Shown here: positions 16,550 to 25,957 of the stretch, one piece after another
Numbering within the stretch: the stretch's first letter is position 1
Layout of the letters: the number at the start of each line of letters is the position of its first letter
Assembly: GCA_003021905.1 (NCBI GenBank)
Contig: PXPI01000097.1
Span: 1-34,643, forward strand
Source of the DNA: Cyanobacteria bacterium SW_9_44_58
Lineage (GTDB): Bacteria; Cyanobacteriota; Cyanobacteriia; Cyanobacteriales; Rubidibacteraceae
Direction: 5' to 3'
DNA: 34,643 bases
Translations under genes and position numbers: made by a program
Notes under the pieces: model-generated
The model's input: only the letters and a program-made list of their open reading frames with translations
Told to the model about the DNA's origin: nothing
Database searches by the model: none

Positions 16550-16912
16550 ATGGCAGTAGATACCAGCACAGAAACCAAAGCGACCGCACGCTATATCCGA
16601 ATGTCTCCTCATAAAGTGCGGCGGGTACTCGATCAAATCCGCGGTCGTTCTTATCGAGAAGCCCTGATTGTACTTGAATTTATGCCCTATCGCGCTTGTG
16701 ATCCAGTATTAAAAGTATTGCGCTCTGCTGCTGCTAACGCTGAACACAACGAAGGGCTAGAACGCGGTAATCTTGTGATCAGCCAAGCCTACGCCGACGG
16801 AGGACCTGCTCTGAGACGCTTTCGCCCCAGAGCCCAAGGACGGGCCTATCAAATTCGCAAGCCCACCTGTCATATCACCATTGCCGTCGCGCCAACCACA
16901 GAAGAGAACTAA
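16550..16912 (+). CDS. rplV: Large ribosomal subunit protein L22 (uL22)
   Basis: 50S protein whose beta-hairpin lines the exit tunnel and forms the macrolide-pocket wall. 120 residues: [22 protein letters not shown], then [14 protein letters not shown] and the hairpin and tail [21 protein letters not shown]. The start ATG has GAGGAAA about 9 nt upstream. It is 23 nt after rpsS and 10 nt before rpsC. Confidence 0.97.
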   Translation: MAVDTSTETKATARYIRMSPHKVRRVLDQIRGRSYREALIVLEFMPYRACDPVLKVLRSAAANAEHNEGLERGNLVISQAYADGGPALRRFRPRAQGRAYQIRKPTCHITIAVAPTTEEN

Positions 16913-16922
16913 ATAAAACATT

Positions 16923-17636
16923 ATGGGACAAAAGATTCATCCAACTGGTTTTCGGCTCGGCGTTACAAAAGAACATCTTTCTTGTTGGTATGCCGACTCG
17001 AAACGCTATCCAGAACTGCTCCAAGAAGACTACCAAATCCGCAACTATATCGATAAAACCTTAAACAATGCTGGCATTTCTGCCACTCGTATTGAACGTA
17101 AAGCTGATCAAATCAGTTTACAAATCCATACCGCTCGTCCTGGGGTTGTGGTTGGTCGCGGCGGAAGCGGAATTGAATCCTTGCGGCATGGGCTGCAACA
17201 ATTGCTTGGAGGAAACCGCCAAATTAGCATTAATGTGACCGAAGTGTCTCGTGTTGATGCTGATGCAGTTTTAATTGCAGAGTATATTACTCAACAACTG
17301 GAGAGACGCGTATCCTTCCGTCGAGTTGTCCGTCAAGCCATGCAACGGGCACAAAGAGCAGAAGTTGAAGGCATTAAAATTCAAATTAGCGGACGGCTCA
17401 ATGGTGCAGAAATTGCTCGCACTGAATGGACAAGAGAAGGACGCGTTCCCTTGCATACCTTAAGAGCTGATATTGACTATTCTTACCGGACTGCCGAAAC
17501 TATCTATGGGATTCTCGGGGTCAAAATTTGGTTATTCAAAGGAGAAATTCTCCCCGAAGACGAAGAGCAACAAGACATCCCAGCCGGTCCCAATCGTCGT
17601 CGTCAACAATTTGAAGACCGTTCTGGCGAAAGCTAG
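16923..17636 (+). CDS. rpsC: Small ribosomal subunit protein S3 (uS3)
   Basis: 30S protein at the mRNA entry channel with helicase function together with S4 and S5. The 237 residues begin [18 protein letters not shown]; the KH domain holds [20 protein letters not shown], and the C-terminal domain holds [20 protein letters not shown] and [17 protein letters not shown]. The acidic/basic tail after about residue 210 is variable, as usual. Confidence 0.98.
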   Translation: MGQKIHPTGFRLGVTKEHLSCWYADSKRYPELLQEDYQIRNYIDKTLNNAGISATRIERKADQISLQIHTARPGVVVGRGGSGIESLRHGLQQLLGGNRQISINVTEVSRVDADAVLIAEYITQQLERRVSFRRVVRQAMQRAQRAEVEGIKIQISGRLNGAEIARTEWTREGRVPLHTLRADIDYSYRTAETIYGILGVKIWLFKGEILPEDEEQQDIPAGPNRRRQQFEDRSGES

Positions 17637-17673
17637 GCTCGGTTATCCATTAATGATTTAAGGATCAATCATC

Positions 17674-18084
17674 ATGTTAAGTCCTAAGCGCACTAAATTT
17701 CGCAAACAACAAAGAGGGCGGCTAAAAGGATTATCCAGCCGAGGGAACACGATTAACTTTGGCGAATATGCCCTGCAAGCCCTAGAACCCTCTTGGATTA
17801 CATCTCGGCAAATAGAAGCTGCCCGTCGTGCCATGAACCGCTATCTACGTCGCGGCGGCAAAATCTGGATTCGCATTTTTCCTGATAAACCTATCACCAT
17901 GCGAGCTGCAGAAACACGGATGGGTGCGGGAAAAGGCAATCCTGAGTACTGGGTAGCCGTGGTTAAGCCAGGACGTATCATGTTTGAATTGGGCGGTGTT
18001 GACCAAGATGTTGCCCAAGAAGCCATGCGTCTTGCTGCTCAAAAACTTCCCATTAAAACGAAATTTGTCGTACGTGAAGAATAG
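17674..18084 (+). CDS. rplP: Large ribosomal subunit protein L16 (uL16)
   Basis: Late-assembling 50S protein that positions A-site tRNA. 136 residues: [60 protein letters not shown], and [18 protein letters not shown], all diagnostic. AAGGAT about 10 nt upstream serves the ATG. It is 37 nt after rpsC and 9 nt before rpmC. Confidence 0.98.
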   Translation: MLSPKRTKFRKQQRGRLKGLSSRGNTINFGEYALQALEPSWITSRQIEAARRAMNRYLRRGGKIWIRIFPDKPITMRAAETRMGAGKGNPEYWVAVVKPGRIMFELGGVDQDVAQEAMRLAAQKLPIKTKFVVREE

Positions 18085-18093
18085 GGAGGACTC

Positions 18094-18342
18094 ATGCCAT
18101 TGCCAAAAATTGAAGATGCACGGGCCTTAAGCGACGAAGAATTAGCCCAGGAAATTGTTTCTGCTAAGCGAGAGCTTTTCAAATTGCGATTTAAACAAGG
18201 AACACGGCAAGAAGGGCAAGCCAAACCTCATGAATTTAAGCACCTTCGCCATCGCATTGCTCAACTCTTAACCGTGGAACGAGAGCGAGAACTTGCTAAA
18301 GAAAAACAAGCATCATCCACATCGGAAACAGTAGAGGAATAA
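18094..18342 (+). CDS. rpmC: Large ribosomal subunit protein L29 (uL29)
   Basis: Small alpha-helical 50S protein near the tunnel exit. The 82 residues show the core [20 protein letters not shown] and [16 protein letters not shown]; a polar Lys/Ser/Glu-rich tail extends it beyond the 60-70 residues of many bacteria. A strong AGGGAGGA sits 5 nt before the ATG. Confidence 0.96.
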   Translation: MPLPKIEDARALSDEELAQEIVSAKRELFKLRFKQGTRQEGQAKPHEFKHLRHRIAQLLTVERERELAKEKQASSTSETVEE

Positions 18343-18349
18343 ATCAACC

Positions 18350-18640
18350 ATGACAACAAAAGAACGCATGGGCGTTGTGGTCAGCAATAAAATGCAAAAG
18401 ACGGTGGTGGTAGCGGTAGAAAATCGCGCCCCAAGCCGCAAATACGGTAAAACCGTAGTGACCACAAAGCACTATAAAGTTCACGACGAAGACAATGCCT
18501 GTCAAGAAGGGGATCGCGTTTGTATTCTAGAAACCCGTCCCCTCTCAAAAACCAAACGTTGGAAAGTCGCTTCCATTATTGAATCCGCTAGCGGCCAAAA
18601 GTCGCCTCAACCTATTTCATCACCAACAGAACAACAATGA
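18350..18640 (+). CDS. rpsQ: Small ribosomal subunit protein S17 (uS17)
   Basis: Primary 16S rRNA-binding protein of the 30S body. 96 residues with the OB-fold signature [56 protein letters not shown] Ser/Pro/Gln tail extends the C-terminus. The stop codon overlaps the rplN start in an ATGA arrangement, indicating translational coupling. Confidence 0.97.
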   Translation: MTTKERMGVVVSNKMQKTVVVAVENRAPSRKYGKTVVTTKHYKVHDEDNACQEGDRVCILETRPLSKTKRWKVASIIESASGQKSPQPISSPTEQQ

Positions 18641-19005
18641 TTCAACAAGAGAGCCTTCTAAATGTCGCAGATAACAGTGGTGCCCGCAAAATTCAATGTC
18701 TACGCGTAATGCGGGCAGGAAACGCTCCTTATGCCCGAATCGGCGATGTCGTCATTGGGGTTGTTAAAGAAGCACTTCCCAATATGCAAGTCAAAAAATC
18801 TGATATTATCCGCGCTGTTATCGTTCGTACCTGTTATCCACAAAATCGAGACAGTGGTATGACCATTCGGTTTGATGATAATGCTGCTGTTTTAATTAAC
18901 GCTGATGACAACCCCAGAGGAACGCGGGTTTTTGGACCTGTAGCTCGGGAACTCCGAGATAAAGACTTTACGAAAATCGTCTCACTGGCACCGGAGGTTT
19001 TGTAA
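18637..19005 (+). CDS. rplN: Large ribosomal subunit protein L14 (uL14)
   Basis: 50S protein at the subunit interface (bridge B8) and docking site of the silencing factor RsfS. 122 residues: [64 protein letters not shown] and [14 protein letters not shown]. Starts inside the last codons of rpsQ (4-nt overlap) and ends 1 nt before rplX. Confidence 0.98.
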   Translation: MIQQESLLNVADNSGARKIQCLRVMRAGNAPYARIGDVVIGVVKEALPNMQVKKSDIIRAVIVRTCYPQNRDSGMTIRFDDNAAVLINADDNPRGTRVFGPVARELRDKDFTKIVSLAPEVL

Positions 19006-19006
19006 G

Positions 19007-19363
19007 ATGTCTAAAAAAAACCGGACACAATCCCTACCGAAAAGTTACAAAATGCACGTCAAAAAAGGCGATACCGTACAAGTAATTTCTGGCAAAGATA
19101 AAGGCAAAGTCGGAGAAATTCAACGGGTTATCCCTACTGAGTCAAAAGTAGTCGTGGAAGGGGTTAATGTTCGCACTAAGCACAATAAACCGACTCAAGA
19201 AGGAGAAAAAGGGCAGATTACGACATTTGAAGCTCCTATCCATAGCTCCAATGTCATGCTCTATTCCAATAAAGAATCTTGTGCCTCTCGGGTTAGTTAT
19301 ACCTACACTGAAGACGGGCGCAAGGTAAGAATGCTCAAAAAAACAGGCGAAATTATCGATTAA
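19007..19363 (+). CDS. rplX: Large ribosomal subunit protein L24 (uL24)
   Basis: Assembly-initiator 50S protein near the tunnel exit. 118 residues. The KOW motif is [21 protein letters not shown], followed by [20 protein letters not shown]. An N-terminal extension of about 15 residues before the conserved MHVKKGD could mean the true start is the internal ATG, but GGAGG near 18993 fits the annotated one. Homologues from cyanobacteria have similar lengths. Confidence 0.95.
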   Translation: MSKKNRTQSLPKSYKMHVKKGDTVQVISGKDKGKVGEIQRVIPTESKVVVEGVNVRTKHNKPTQEGEKGQITTFEAPIHSSNVMLYSNKESCASRVSYTYTEDGRKVRMLKKTGEIID

Positions 19364-19420
19364 TGATTCACCTCTCAATCCCTGACCAAGCCCAGGGAAC
19401 TTACTTGAGAATAAAAGCCT

Positions 19421-19966
19421 ATGACACAACGACTAAAAACCACGTATAAAGAAACAATTGCTCCCCAACTCCAACAAGAGTTCGGTTATCGCAACATTCA
19501 CCAAATCCCCAAAGTAGAAAAAGTTACTGTCAATCGGGGATTAGGAGAAGCTTCCCAGAATGCCAAAGCCCTAGAATCATCCATTGAGGAAATTGCCACC
19601 ATTACGGGGCAAAAACCGGTGGTGACTCGCGCTAAAAAAGCAATCGCGGGCTTTAAAGTTCGTGAAGGAATGCCAGTTGGAGTAATGGTGACACTGCGCA
19701 ACCAACGCATGTATGCCTTTTTAGACCGCTTAATCAACGTCGCTTTACCTCGAATTCGCGATTTCCGCGGCATTAGTCCCCGGAGTTTTGATGGACGAGG
19801 CAACTATAATTTAGGGCTGCGAGAGCAAATTCTTTTCCCCGAAATTGAATACGACAGCATTGATCAAGTCCGTGGAATGGATATTGCTATCATTACCACC
19901 GCCCAAACCGACGAAGAAGGTCGTGCCCTACTCAAAGCAATGGGAATGCCCTTCCGAGAAAAATAA
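19421..19966 (+). CDS. rplE: Large ribosomal subunit protein L5 (uL5)
   Basis: Binds 5S rRNA and contacts P-site tRNA. 181 residues with [58 protein letters not shown] and [20 protein letters not shown]; ends MGMPFREK. In many bacteria rpsN (S14) follows rplE; it is absent here, as is normal for cyanobacteria. Confidence 0.98.
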   Translation: MTQRLKTTYKETIAPQLQQEFGYRNIHQIPKVEKVTVNRGLGEASQNAKALESSIEEIATITGQKPVVTRAKKAIAGFKVREGMPVGVMVTLRNQRMYAFLDRLINVALPRIRDFRGISPRSFDGRGNYNLGLREQILFPEIEYDSIDQVRGMDIAIITTAQTDEEGRALLKAMGMPFREK

Positions 19967-20005
19967 GACCTGCGTACTCAGCAACAGGAGGGAAAATAGC
20001 AACTA

Positions 20006-20407
20006 ATGGCATCGACAGACACAATTTCTGATATGCTCACGCGGATTCGCAATGCTTGCATGGTCCAACATGACACCACAGCGGTTCCATCGAATAAAAT
20101 GAACCGAAGCATTGCCCGAGTGCTTAAAGAAGAAGGATTCATTGACAACTATCAAGAAGTCGGTGAAGGGATAAAAAAACAAGTTCTGATTTCTTTACGA
20201 TATCAAGGTCGCAACCGAAAACCGATTATTAAAAAACTCACCCGTGTTAGCCGACCGGGCTTAAGAGTTTATTCCAACCATAAAGAACTTCCCCGTGTCC
20301 TCGGCGGGATTGGCATTGCCATTATTTCTACATCCAGCGGAATCATGACGGACCGTGAAGCCCGCAAACGGGGGATCGGCGGCGAAGTCCTCTGCTATGT
20401 TTGGTAA
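20006..20407 (+). CDS. rpsH: Small ribosomal subunit protein S8 (uS8)
   Basis: Binds the central domain of 16S rRNA and in E. coli represses the spc operon. 133 residues: [55 protein letters not shown] and the C-terminal [26 protein letters not shown] lies about 15 nt upstream. Confidence 0.98.
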   Translation: MASTDTISDMLTRIRNACMVQHDTTAVPSNKMNRSIARVLKEEGFIDNYQEVGEGIKKQVLISLRYQGRNRKPIIKKLTRVSRPGLRVYSNHKELPRVLGGIGIAIISTSSGIMTDREARKRGIGGEVLCYVW

Positions 20408-20436
20408 ATTGATCATTGACTTAAGGAGCGCTTATT

Positions 20437-20976
20437 ATGTCACGGATTGGCACACTTCCCATTTCCGTTCCTGACAAAGTTGAGATTTCCATTGACGGAA
20501 AATTCGTTAAGGTAAAAGGACCTAAAGGAGAACTGGAACAAACCTTGCCTGACTTTGTCACCCTAGAACAAGAAGAGAATCAACTGAAAGTTCACCGCAC
20601 CCATGACTCTCGCAAAGCAAGAGAACGCCATGGTTTAGCTCGCACCCTCGTTGCCAATATGGTACATGGGGTTTCTCAAGGGTTTGAACGACGCTTGCAA
20701 ATTCAAGGGGTGGGATATCGCGCCCAGGTGCAAGGGCGTACACTAGTTTTGAATGTTGGCTTTAGCCATCCTGTGGAAATTACGCCTCCCGAAGGGCTCG
20801 AAGTTAACGTAGAAAAAAATACAGACATTATTATTAGCGGTATTAATAAAGAACTTGTGGGTAATCTCACTGCCAAAATTCGAGCGGTTCGTCCCCCTGA
20901 ACCCTATAAAGGAAAAGGCATTCGTTATCTCGGGGAACAAGTTCGACAAAAAGCCGGGAAAGCAGGGAAGAAATAA
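20437..20976 (+). CDS. rplF: Large ribosomal subunit protein L6 (uL6)
   Basis: 50S protein near the sarcin-ricin loop and factor-binding site. 179 residues with the two repeated folds: [20 protein letters not shown] and [16 protein letters not shown], then [40 protein letters not shown] and the signature [26 protein letters not shown] sits about 9 nt before the ATG. Confidence 0.98.
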   Translation: MSRIGTLPISVPDKVEISIDGKFVKVKGPKGELEQTLPDFVTLEQEENQLKVHRTHDSRKARERHGLARTLVANMVHGVSQGFERRLQIQGVGYRAQVQGRTLVLNVGFSHPVEITPPEGLEVNVEKNTDIIISGINKELVGNLTAKIRAVRPPEPYKGKGIRYLGEQVRQKAGKAGKK

Positions 20977-20985
20977 TTAGTAACG

Positions 20986-21348
20986 ATGAGAAATACTCGC
21001 AAACAACTAATCAAACAGCGCCATCGCCGGATTCGGCAAAAACTGAATGGCACAGCGGAACGCCCTCGTCTAGCAGTGTTTCGTTCCCATCAACATATTT
21101 ATGCCCAAGTGATCGACGACAACAAACAACATACGCTAGTTTCGGCCTCGACTGTCGATCGCAATTTACGGCAAACTTTAAATCGTACTCGGACTTGCGA
21201 AGCCTCGGCAGCGGTGGGGAGTCTTCTCGCCGAACGCGCCTTAGAACAAGGGATTAAGCAAGTTGTGTTCGATCGGGGCGGCAATAAGTATCATGGACGT
21301 GTCCGGAGCCTCGCTGAAGCTGCCCGAGAAGGTGGACTAGACTTTTAA
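20986..21348 (+). CDS. rplR: Large ribosomal subunit protein L18 (uL18)
   Basis: 5S rRNA-binding protein. 120 residues: [39 protein letters not shown] and the C-terminal [20 protein letters not shown]. Begins 9 nt after rplF without a strong ribosome-binding site, so translation may depend on reinitiation. Confidence 0.97.
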   Translation: MRNTRKQLIKQRHRRIRQKLNGTAERPRLAVFRSHQHIYAQVIDDNKQHTLVSASTVDRNLRQTLNRTRTCEASAAVGSLLAERALEQGIKQVVFDRGGNKYHGRVRSLAEAAREGGLDF

Positions 21349-21364
21349 ATATTGGGAGAATTTT

Positions 21365-21877
21365 ATGGCAAAGCGCAACCAAAGCAAAAAAGAAGATACT
21401 CAATTTCAAGAGCGCGTCATTCAGATTCGGCGCGTCAGTAAAGTTGTCAAGGGTGGGAAAAAACTCAGTTTCCGCGCGATCGTGGTTGTCGGCAACGATC
21501 GCGGCCAAGTGGGCGTTGGCGCCGCTAAAGCAGGGGACGTCATTGGGGCAGTTCGGAAAGGTGTGGCCGAAGCCAAAAAAGAACTCGTTGATATTCCCAT
21601 TACCAAAAGCAATTCTATTCCCCATCGTGCCAATGGATTTGCCGGCGGCGCCAAAGTAATGATTCGTCCTGCTGCCCCAGGGACTGGTGTTATTGCTGGT
21701 GGGGCTGTACGTACAGTGCTCGAATTATCTGGGGTAAAAAACATCCTCGCTAAACAACTAGGTTCTCAAAATCCCCTTAACAATGCTAGAGCAGCGATTA
21801 ATGCCCTGGCTTCCCTACGAACCTTCAAAGAAGTTGCAAATGAGCGCGGTGTTCCTTTAGAACAAATCTTTTCCTAA
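21365..21877 (+). CDS. rpsE: Small ribosomal subunit protein S5 (uS5)
   Basis: 30S protein at the mRNA entry, involved in decoding fidelity. 170 residues: [60 protein letters not shown] and NVAKQLG-type segment [27 protein letters not shown] about 7 nt upstream. rpmD (L30), which follows rpsE in many bacteria, is absent, as in other cyanobacteria. Confidence 0.98.
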   Translation: MAKRNQSKKEDTQFQERVIQIRRVSKVVKGGKKLSFRAIVVVGNDRGQVGVGAAKAGDVIGAVRKGVAEAKKELVDIPITKSNSIPHRANGFAGGAKVMIRPAAPGTGVIAGGAVRTVLELSGVKNILAKQLGSQNPLNNARAAINALASLRTFKEVANERGVPLEQIFS

Positions 21878-21926
21878 CTGTTTCGTTTGACAACGGGTAA
21901 ACCAGAATATACGACGAATTAAGACT

Positions 21927-22373
21927 ATGAGACTACATAATCTACAACCAAAAAAAGGTTCTCGCAAACGTCGTCATCGAGTGGGACGCGGTATTGCAGC
22001 TGGACAAGGAGCTAGTTGCGGCAAAGGAATGCGGGGTCAAAAAGCCCGGGCCGGTTCAGGTCCCTTTAGTGGCTTTGAAGGGGGACAAATGCCCCTTTAT
22101 CGGCGTGTTCCCAAGCTAAAATACTTTACGAGAGTTAACCCGCGCCGGTACACTACCATTAATGTTAGTCGGTTAGCTAATCTCACACCGAACACGGAAG
22201 TTACCCTGAATAGTCTTATGGAAGCTGGTGTTATTAAACAGCCTCAGGGCCCCCTAAAAATTTTAGGGGATGGTGAGATTAATATTCCTCTGCAAGTGAA
22301 AGCCGGTGCGTTTACCAAATCGGCTCGTCAAAAAATTGAATCGGCAGGGGGAAGCTGTGAGGTAGTATCTTAA
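21927..22373 (+). CDS. rplO: Large ribosomal subunit protein L15 (uL15)
   Basis: 50S protein with a long N-terminal extension that reaches into rRNA. 148 residues: [57 protein letters not shown] and the C-terminal [19 protein letters not shown]. The ATG has only a weak ribosome-binding site. It is last before secY. Confidence 0.98.
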   Translation: MRLHNLQPKKGSRKRRHRVGRGIAAGQGASCGKGMRGQKARAGSGPFSGFEGGQMPLYRRVPKLKYFTRVNPRRYTTINVSRLANLTPNTEVTLNSLMEAGVIKQPQGPLKILGDGEINIPLQVKAGAFTKSARQKIESAGGSCEVVS

Positions 22374-22439
22374 CCTCTGACAGTGAAAAGCCCAACCCAA
22401 CATCCATCCAATTTCAATATCGGGGAGAGATAATCCTTC

Positions 22440-23786
22440 ATGGTTGTTAGTCGAGAACGAACCCCAAACGCACAAGAAACATTTATGCAGATGGCGCAAG
22501 CGGCAGGTTTGCGAAGTCGCTTGCTCATTACCATCGGTTTAATTTTATTAGTTCGCCTGGGCGTTCAAATTCCGGTGCCCGGATTTGATCGCGAAGTGTT
22601 TGCAAACGCAGTAGAGGGAAGTGCGCTTTCAGGTTTTTTGAATTACTTATCTGGTGGCGGATTTTCTACAGTAGGAATTTTTGCCCTAGGTATTATTCCC
22701 TTTATTAATGCTTCCATTATTATGCAGTTGCTAACAGCGGGCCTTCCTTATTTAGAAAACTTACAAAAAAACGAAGGGGAAGCCGGACGACGGAAAATTT
22801 CGCAAATCACCCGTTATGTCGCACTTGCTTCAGCAGTATTTAATGCCTTTGGGTTAGCAACGTTTGTCCAAAATTCAGGTGCCGCTTATAATCCGGGTCC
22901 GCTATTTTTATTGGAAACAGTTATTGCCCTTAGTGCCGGTTCTATGTTTGTGATTTGGATAGCAGAATTAATCACAGAACGTGGCATTGGCAACGGTCCC
23001 TCATTATTAATTTTTGTCAATATTGTTGCTGTTTTGCCAAGCACTCTCGGAAATACTATTGAATTTGCTCAAACGGGAGGACGAGAAGCAATTGCCCAAG
23101 TTTTAATTCTTGCCTTAGTCTTTTTGGTGATGATTGTGGGCATTGTATTTGTGCAAGAAGGAACTCGTAAAATTCCGATTATTTCGGCACGTCGCCAAGT
23201 TGGACGGCGCTTGTATCGAGAACGCACAAGCTATTTACCCTTACGGGTTAACCAAGGTGGTGTTCTTCCTATTATCTTTGCTTCCACAATTTTAATTTTG
23301 CCGTCTTCCCTAGGTCATCAAGGAGGCGGAGAAGAACAAACTGGAATTATGGCAACGCTCAATGAATTTCTCATTCAAATTTCTACTTACCTGAATCTCA
23401 GCGGACCCACACCTTGGCTCTATGTGGCTGTGTATTTAGTGCTGATTCTATTTTTCAGCTACTTTTACACCTATTTAATTGTTAATCCTGTGGATATGGC
23501 TCAAAACTTGAAAAAAATGGGAGCCAGCATCCCTGGGATTCGTCCTGGCCAAAAAACAAGCCAGTATTTAGAAAAAGTAATTAACCGCTTGACCTTATTG
23601 GGAGCAATTTTCCTTGGCATTGTTGCAACAGTGCCTACAGCTGTAGAAACAGCAACTGGGGTAACAACCTTCCAAGGGTTGGGCGCTACTTCCCTTTTGA
23701 TTTTGGTTGGGGTGGCAATTGATACTGCTAAACAAATTCAAAGCAGTGTCATTTCTCAACGATACGAAGGTATGGTGAAACAATAG
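22440..23786 (+). CDS. secY: Preprotein translocase subunit SecY
   Basis: Channel-forming subunit of the Sec translocon in plasma and thylakoid membranes, partner of SecE and SecG (secG is at 32781 in this window). The 448 residues show about ten transmembrane helices. Diagnostic segments are RLGVQIPVPGFDREVF, the plug region GALSGFLNYLSGGG-like SALSGFLNYLSGGGFS, GIIPFINASIIMQLL, cytoplasmic loop ISARRQVGRRLYRERTSYLP, RVNQGGVLPIIFAS and MGASIPGIRPGQKTSQYLE. The ribosomal-protein location is conserved across bacteria. No internal defects seen. Confidence 0.98.
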   Translation: MVVSRERTPNAQETFMQMAQAAGLRSRLLITIGLILLVRLGVQIPVPGFDREVFANAVEGSALSGFLNYLSGGGFSTVGIFALGIIPFINASIIMQLLTAGLPYLENLQKNEGEAGRRKISQITRYVALASAVFNAFGLATFVQNSGAAYNPGPLFLLETVIALSAGSMFVIWIAELITERGIGNGPSLLIFVNIVAVLPSTLGNTIEFAQTGGREAIAQVLILALVFLVMIVGIVFVQEGTRKIPIISARRQVGRRLYRERTSYLPLRVNQGGVLPIIFASTILILPSSLGHQGGGEEQTGIMATLNEFLIQISTYLNLSGPTPWLYVAVYLVLILFFSYFYTYLIVNPVDMAQNLKKMGASIPGIRPGQKTSQYLEKVINRLTLLGAIFLGIVATVPTAVETATGVTTFQGLGATSLLILVGVAIDTAKQIQSSVISQRYEGMVKQ

Positions 23787-23800
23787 CGGTAATTTGTTGT

Positions 23801-23841
23801 TGGTTATTTGTTATTGATTTCAAAGGAATAACAAATAGCTA
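23801..23841. repeat. Long inverted repeat between secY and adk
   Basis: TATTTGTTATT (23805-23815) is perfectly complementary to AATAACAAATA (23827-23837) with an 11-nt loop; G-U pairs can extend it to about 15 pairs over 23801-23841. A further AATAACAAG copy follows at once. It lies in the 94-nt secY-adk gap. It could be a processing site or one copy of a dispersed AT-rich repeat family. No U-run follows, so a terminator is unlikely. Confidence 0.5.
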
Positions 23842-23892
23842 ATAACAAGTGAATAATAGGAGATTAACAAAATTAACAATTTGAACCAATCA

Positions 23893-24462
23893 ATGACTCA
23901 ATATTCTCGATTAATTTTTTTTGGGCCTCCTGGTGCTGGTAAAGGTACCCAAGCCAAAATGCTATCTAAAGAGTGTGAGATTCCCCATATTGCCACTGGA
24001 GATATTTTACGGGAGGCAATCGCACAACAAACAGAAGTCGGACAAAAAGCCCAAGCCTATGTGGAAAAGGGAGAACTTGTTCCTGATGAAGTCCTAGCGG
24101 AACTCATTCGCAATCGCCTTCAGCAACCGGATGCTCAATCCGGTTGGATTCTCGACGGTTTTCCCCGCACTCTGAAACAAGCTCAATTTTTAGATCAGCT
24201 TTTGAGTGAACTTAATTCGTCCTATGACTTAGTGATTTATTTAGATGTTCCTGATGAAATTTTAATGGAACGGCTATTAGGGCGCGGACGTCAAGATGAT
24301 ACGGAAGAAACGATTCGTCGTCGTTTAGATGTTTTCTATAATCAAACGGCAGAATTAATTGATTTTTATCAACAACGGAATCACTTTTTACAAATCAACG
24401 GCAATCGACCTCTTCCCGAAGTAACACAGCAGATTAAAACTGCTATGCAAGAAGGCAACTAA
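23893..24462 (+). CDS. adk: Adenylate kinase
   Basis: Interconverts ATP plus AMP and two ADP. P-loop FFGPPGAGKGTQAK at the N-terminus, AMP-site region IATGDILREAI, VPDEVLAELI, GWILDGFPRTLKQA, and DVPDEILMERLLGRGRQDDTEETI. The short LID form fits the roughly 190-residue length. ATG 23893 is chosen because it begins just before the conserved core; an in-frame TTG at 23881 would add four residues, and the AGGAG at 23858-23862 is too distant for either, so the start is not settled. Its position after secY is the widespread bacterial arrangement. Confidence 0.95.
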   Translation: MTQYSRLIFFGPPGAGKGTQAKMLSKECEIPHIATGDILREAIAQQTEVGQKAQAYVEKGELVPDEVLAELIRNRLQQPDAQSGWILDGFPRTLKQAQFLDQLLSELNSSYDLVIYLDVPDEILMERLLGRGRQDDTEETIRRRLDVFYNQTAELIDFYQQRNHFLQINGNRPLPEVTQQIKTAMQEGN

Positions 24463-24588
24463 AGTTTCCATCAATTTTTGCTAACATTAGTGAGGGGTAT
24501 TATGGCAACTCCTTGCTTGTTTCCCCTAGCTGTGACTTGAAGAGGCCACGTTTTTAGACGTTCGGTTCAAGGAGAAAACAAACCAAAT

Positions 24589-24813
24589 ATGTCTAAGCAA
24601 GATTTAATTGAGATGGAAGGGACAGTCACTGAGTCCTTGCCAAATGCAATGTTTCGGGTCGATTTAGAAAATGGCTATAATGTTTTAGCCCATATCTCTG
24701 GGAAAATTCGCCGTAACTATATCAAAATTTTACCAGGAGATAAAGTGAAGGTGGAATTAACTCCCTATGACTTGACCAAAGGACGAATTACTTATCGTCT
24801 CCGTAAAAAATAA
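24589..24813 (+). CDS. infA: Translation initiation factor IF-1
   Basis: Single S1/OB-fold factor that occupies the 30S A site during initiation. 74 residues: [68 protein letters not shown] about 12 nt upstream. It is preceded by a 126-nt gap that contains a 12-codon ORF with its own Shine-Dalgarno-like GAGGGG (see findings). Confidence 0.98.
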   Translation: MSKQDLIEMEGTVTESLPNAMFRVDLENGYNVLAHISGKIRRNYIKILPGDKVKVELTPYDLTKGRITYRLRKK

Positions 24814-24821
24814 CATAAAAA

Positions 24822-24851
24822 TTGACAAAAACGTTATGAACGTGATATGGT
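24822..24851 (+). promoter_or_regulatory. Candidate internal promoter with embedded inverted repeat, upstream of rpmJ
   Basis: Consensus -35 TTGACA (24822-24827), an 18-nt spacer, and -10 TATGGT (24846-24851, 4 of 6). The spacer contains a perfect inverted repeat ACGTT-ATG-AACGT (24831-24843), which is where a repressor or DNA-distorting activator could sit. Transcription would start about 20 nt before the rpmJ ATG. It would give rpmJ-rpsM-rpsK and possibly rpoA their own promoter. Confidence 0.45.
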
Positions 24852-24880
24852 TATGGGCTTGTAGCGTTTAAAAAAGACTT

Positions 24881-24994
24881 ATGAAAGTACGGCCTTCAGT
24901 GGGAAAAATTTGTGAGCGGTGCCGAGTTATTCGTCGCAGAGGGCGAGTAATGGTCATCTGCTCTAATCCTAAGCATAAACAACGTCAAGGATAA
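24881..24994 (+). CDS. rpmJ: Large ribosomal subunit protein L36 (bL36)
   Basis: Smallest 50S protein, 37 residues from ATG 24881 to TAA 24994. The zinc-ribbon ligands are all present: Cys11, Cys14, Cys27 and His32 ([20 protein letters not shown] then NPKHKQRQG), so this is the zinc-binding (C+) form. No Shine-Dalgarno is visible; a candidate promoter ends 29 nt upstream, so the leader would be very short. Position between infA and rpsM is standard. Confidence 0.97.
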   Translation: MKVRPSVGKICERCRVIRRRGRVMVICSNPKHKQRQG

Positions 24995-25046
24995 AACGCA
25001 ATTATCCAAATCGTAGCAGAAAACAGAACAAACTAGGGAGAGCAAC

Positions 25047-25430
25047 GTGACACGGATTGCAGGAGTCGATATTCCGCGGAATAAACGAGTTGAAATTGCC
25101 CTAACTTATATTTATGGGATTGGGGTGTCTCGTTCCCAAGAAATTTTAGCCGCAACAAACCTTAATCCCGATAAGCGGGTCAAAGACCTTGACATTAATG
25201 AGGAAACAACCCTTCGCTCTTATATTGAAGAGAATTATCAAGTAGAAGGGGACTTGCGGCGACTGGAAAATATGAACATTAAACGTCTAGTGGACATTGG
25301 CACTTATCGCGGTCGTCGTCATCGGTCAGGATTGCCGGTACGCGGTCAGCGGACTCGTACCAATGCCGAGACTCGCCGTGGTAAAAACGCTAGTGCTGGT
25401 GGTAAAAAGAAACCCCAACCTAAAAAATAA
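25047..25430 (+). CDS. rpsM: Small ribosomal subunit protein S13 (uS13)
   Basis: 30S head protein contacting the 50S subunit and P-site tRNA. 127 residues: [60 protein letters not shown] and [18 protein letters not shown]-like [18 protein letters not shown]. The start is GTG 25047 with AGGGAGAG about 6 nt upstream. Confidence 0.97.
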   Translation: MTRIAGVDIPRNKRVEIALTYIYGIGVSRSQEILAATNLNPDKRVKDLDINEETTLRSYIEENYQVEGDLRRLENMNIKRLVDIGTYRGRRHRSGLPVRGQRTRTNAETRRGKNASAGGKKKPQPKK

Positions 25431-25488
25431 ACTGACATTTGCCCACGTAATTCATCTCTAACTTGTAGTAACTCACATCGAAACGAAT

Positions 25489-25881
25489 ATGGCGCGACAA
25501 ACGAGAAAAGGTTCTTCAAAAAAAACGAAACGCAATGTGCCTAACGGGGTTGCTAACATTCAATCTACGTTTAATAATACCCTAGTCACCATTGCTGATA
25601 CGAAAGGCGACGTCATTTCTTGGGCTTCTGCCGGTTCCAGCGGTTTCAAAGGGGCAAAAAAAGGAACCCCTTTTGCGGCGCAAACTGCGGCGGATCAAGC
25701 GGCGCGACGAGCCACAGAACAAGGGATGCGTCAAGTCGAAGTCATGGTAAGCGGCCCTGGGGCGGGTCGAGAAACAGCAATTCGCGCTCTGCAAGGAGCC
25801 GGTTTAGAAATTACCCTGATTCGCGATGTTACCCCGATTCCCCACAATGGGTGTCGTCCTCCGAAACGTCGTCGCGTCTAA
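25489..25881 (+). CDS. rpsK: Small ribosomal subunit protein S11 (uS11)
   Basis: 30S platform protein near the mRNA exit. 130 residues: [59 protein letters not shown] and the C-terminal [16 protein letters not shown]. The conserved tail confirms the stop. It is followed by an exceptional 418-nt gap before rpoA. Confidence 0.98.
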   Translation: MARQTRKGSSKKTKRNVPNGVANIQSTFNNTLVTIADTKGDVISWASAGSSGFKGAKKGTPFAAQTAADQAARRATEQGMRQVEVMVSGPGAGRETAIRALQGAGLEITLIRDVTPIPHNGCRPPKRRRV

Positions 25882-25894
25882 GACAAGCAAGGCC

Positions 25895-25913
25895 CATTTG
25901 GGGTCTCCAAATG
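25895..25913 (+). promoter_or_regulatory. Hairpin 13 nt after the rpsK stop
   Basis: CATTTGG (25895-25901) pairs perfectly with CCAAATG (25907-25913) around a 5-nt loop. No T-run follows, so it may be a transcript-end stabiliser, processing site or attenuator before the long rpsK-rpoA gap; a strong terminator is unlikely. Confidence 0.35.
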
Positions 25914-25957
25914 AATCTATCAAGTCAAGAAATTGAACCTGCTGGTGTTGTCTAAGC

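Noticed and set aside
25911-25955. 14-residue ORF after rpsK (MNLSSQEIEPAGVV)
   Set aside because: Its ATG lies in the arm of a hairpin and it has no ribosome-binding site.
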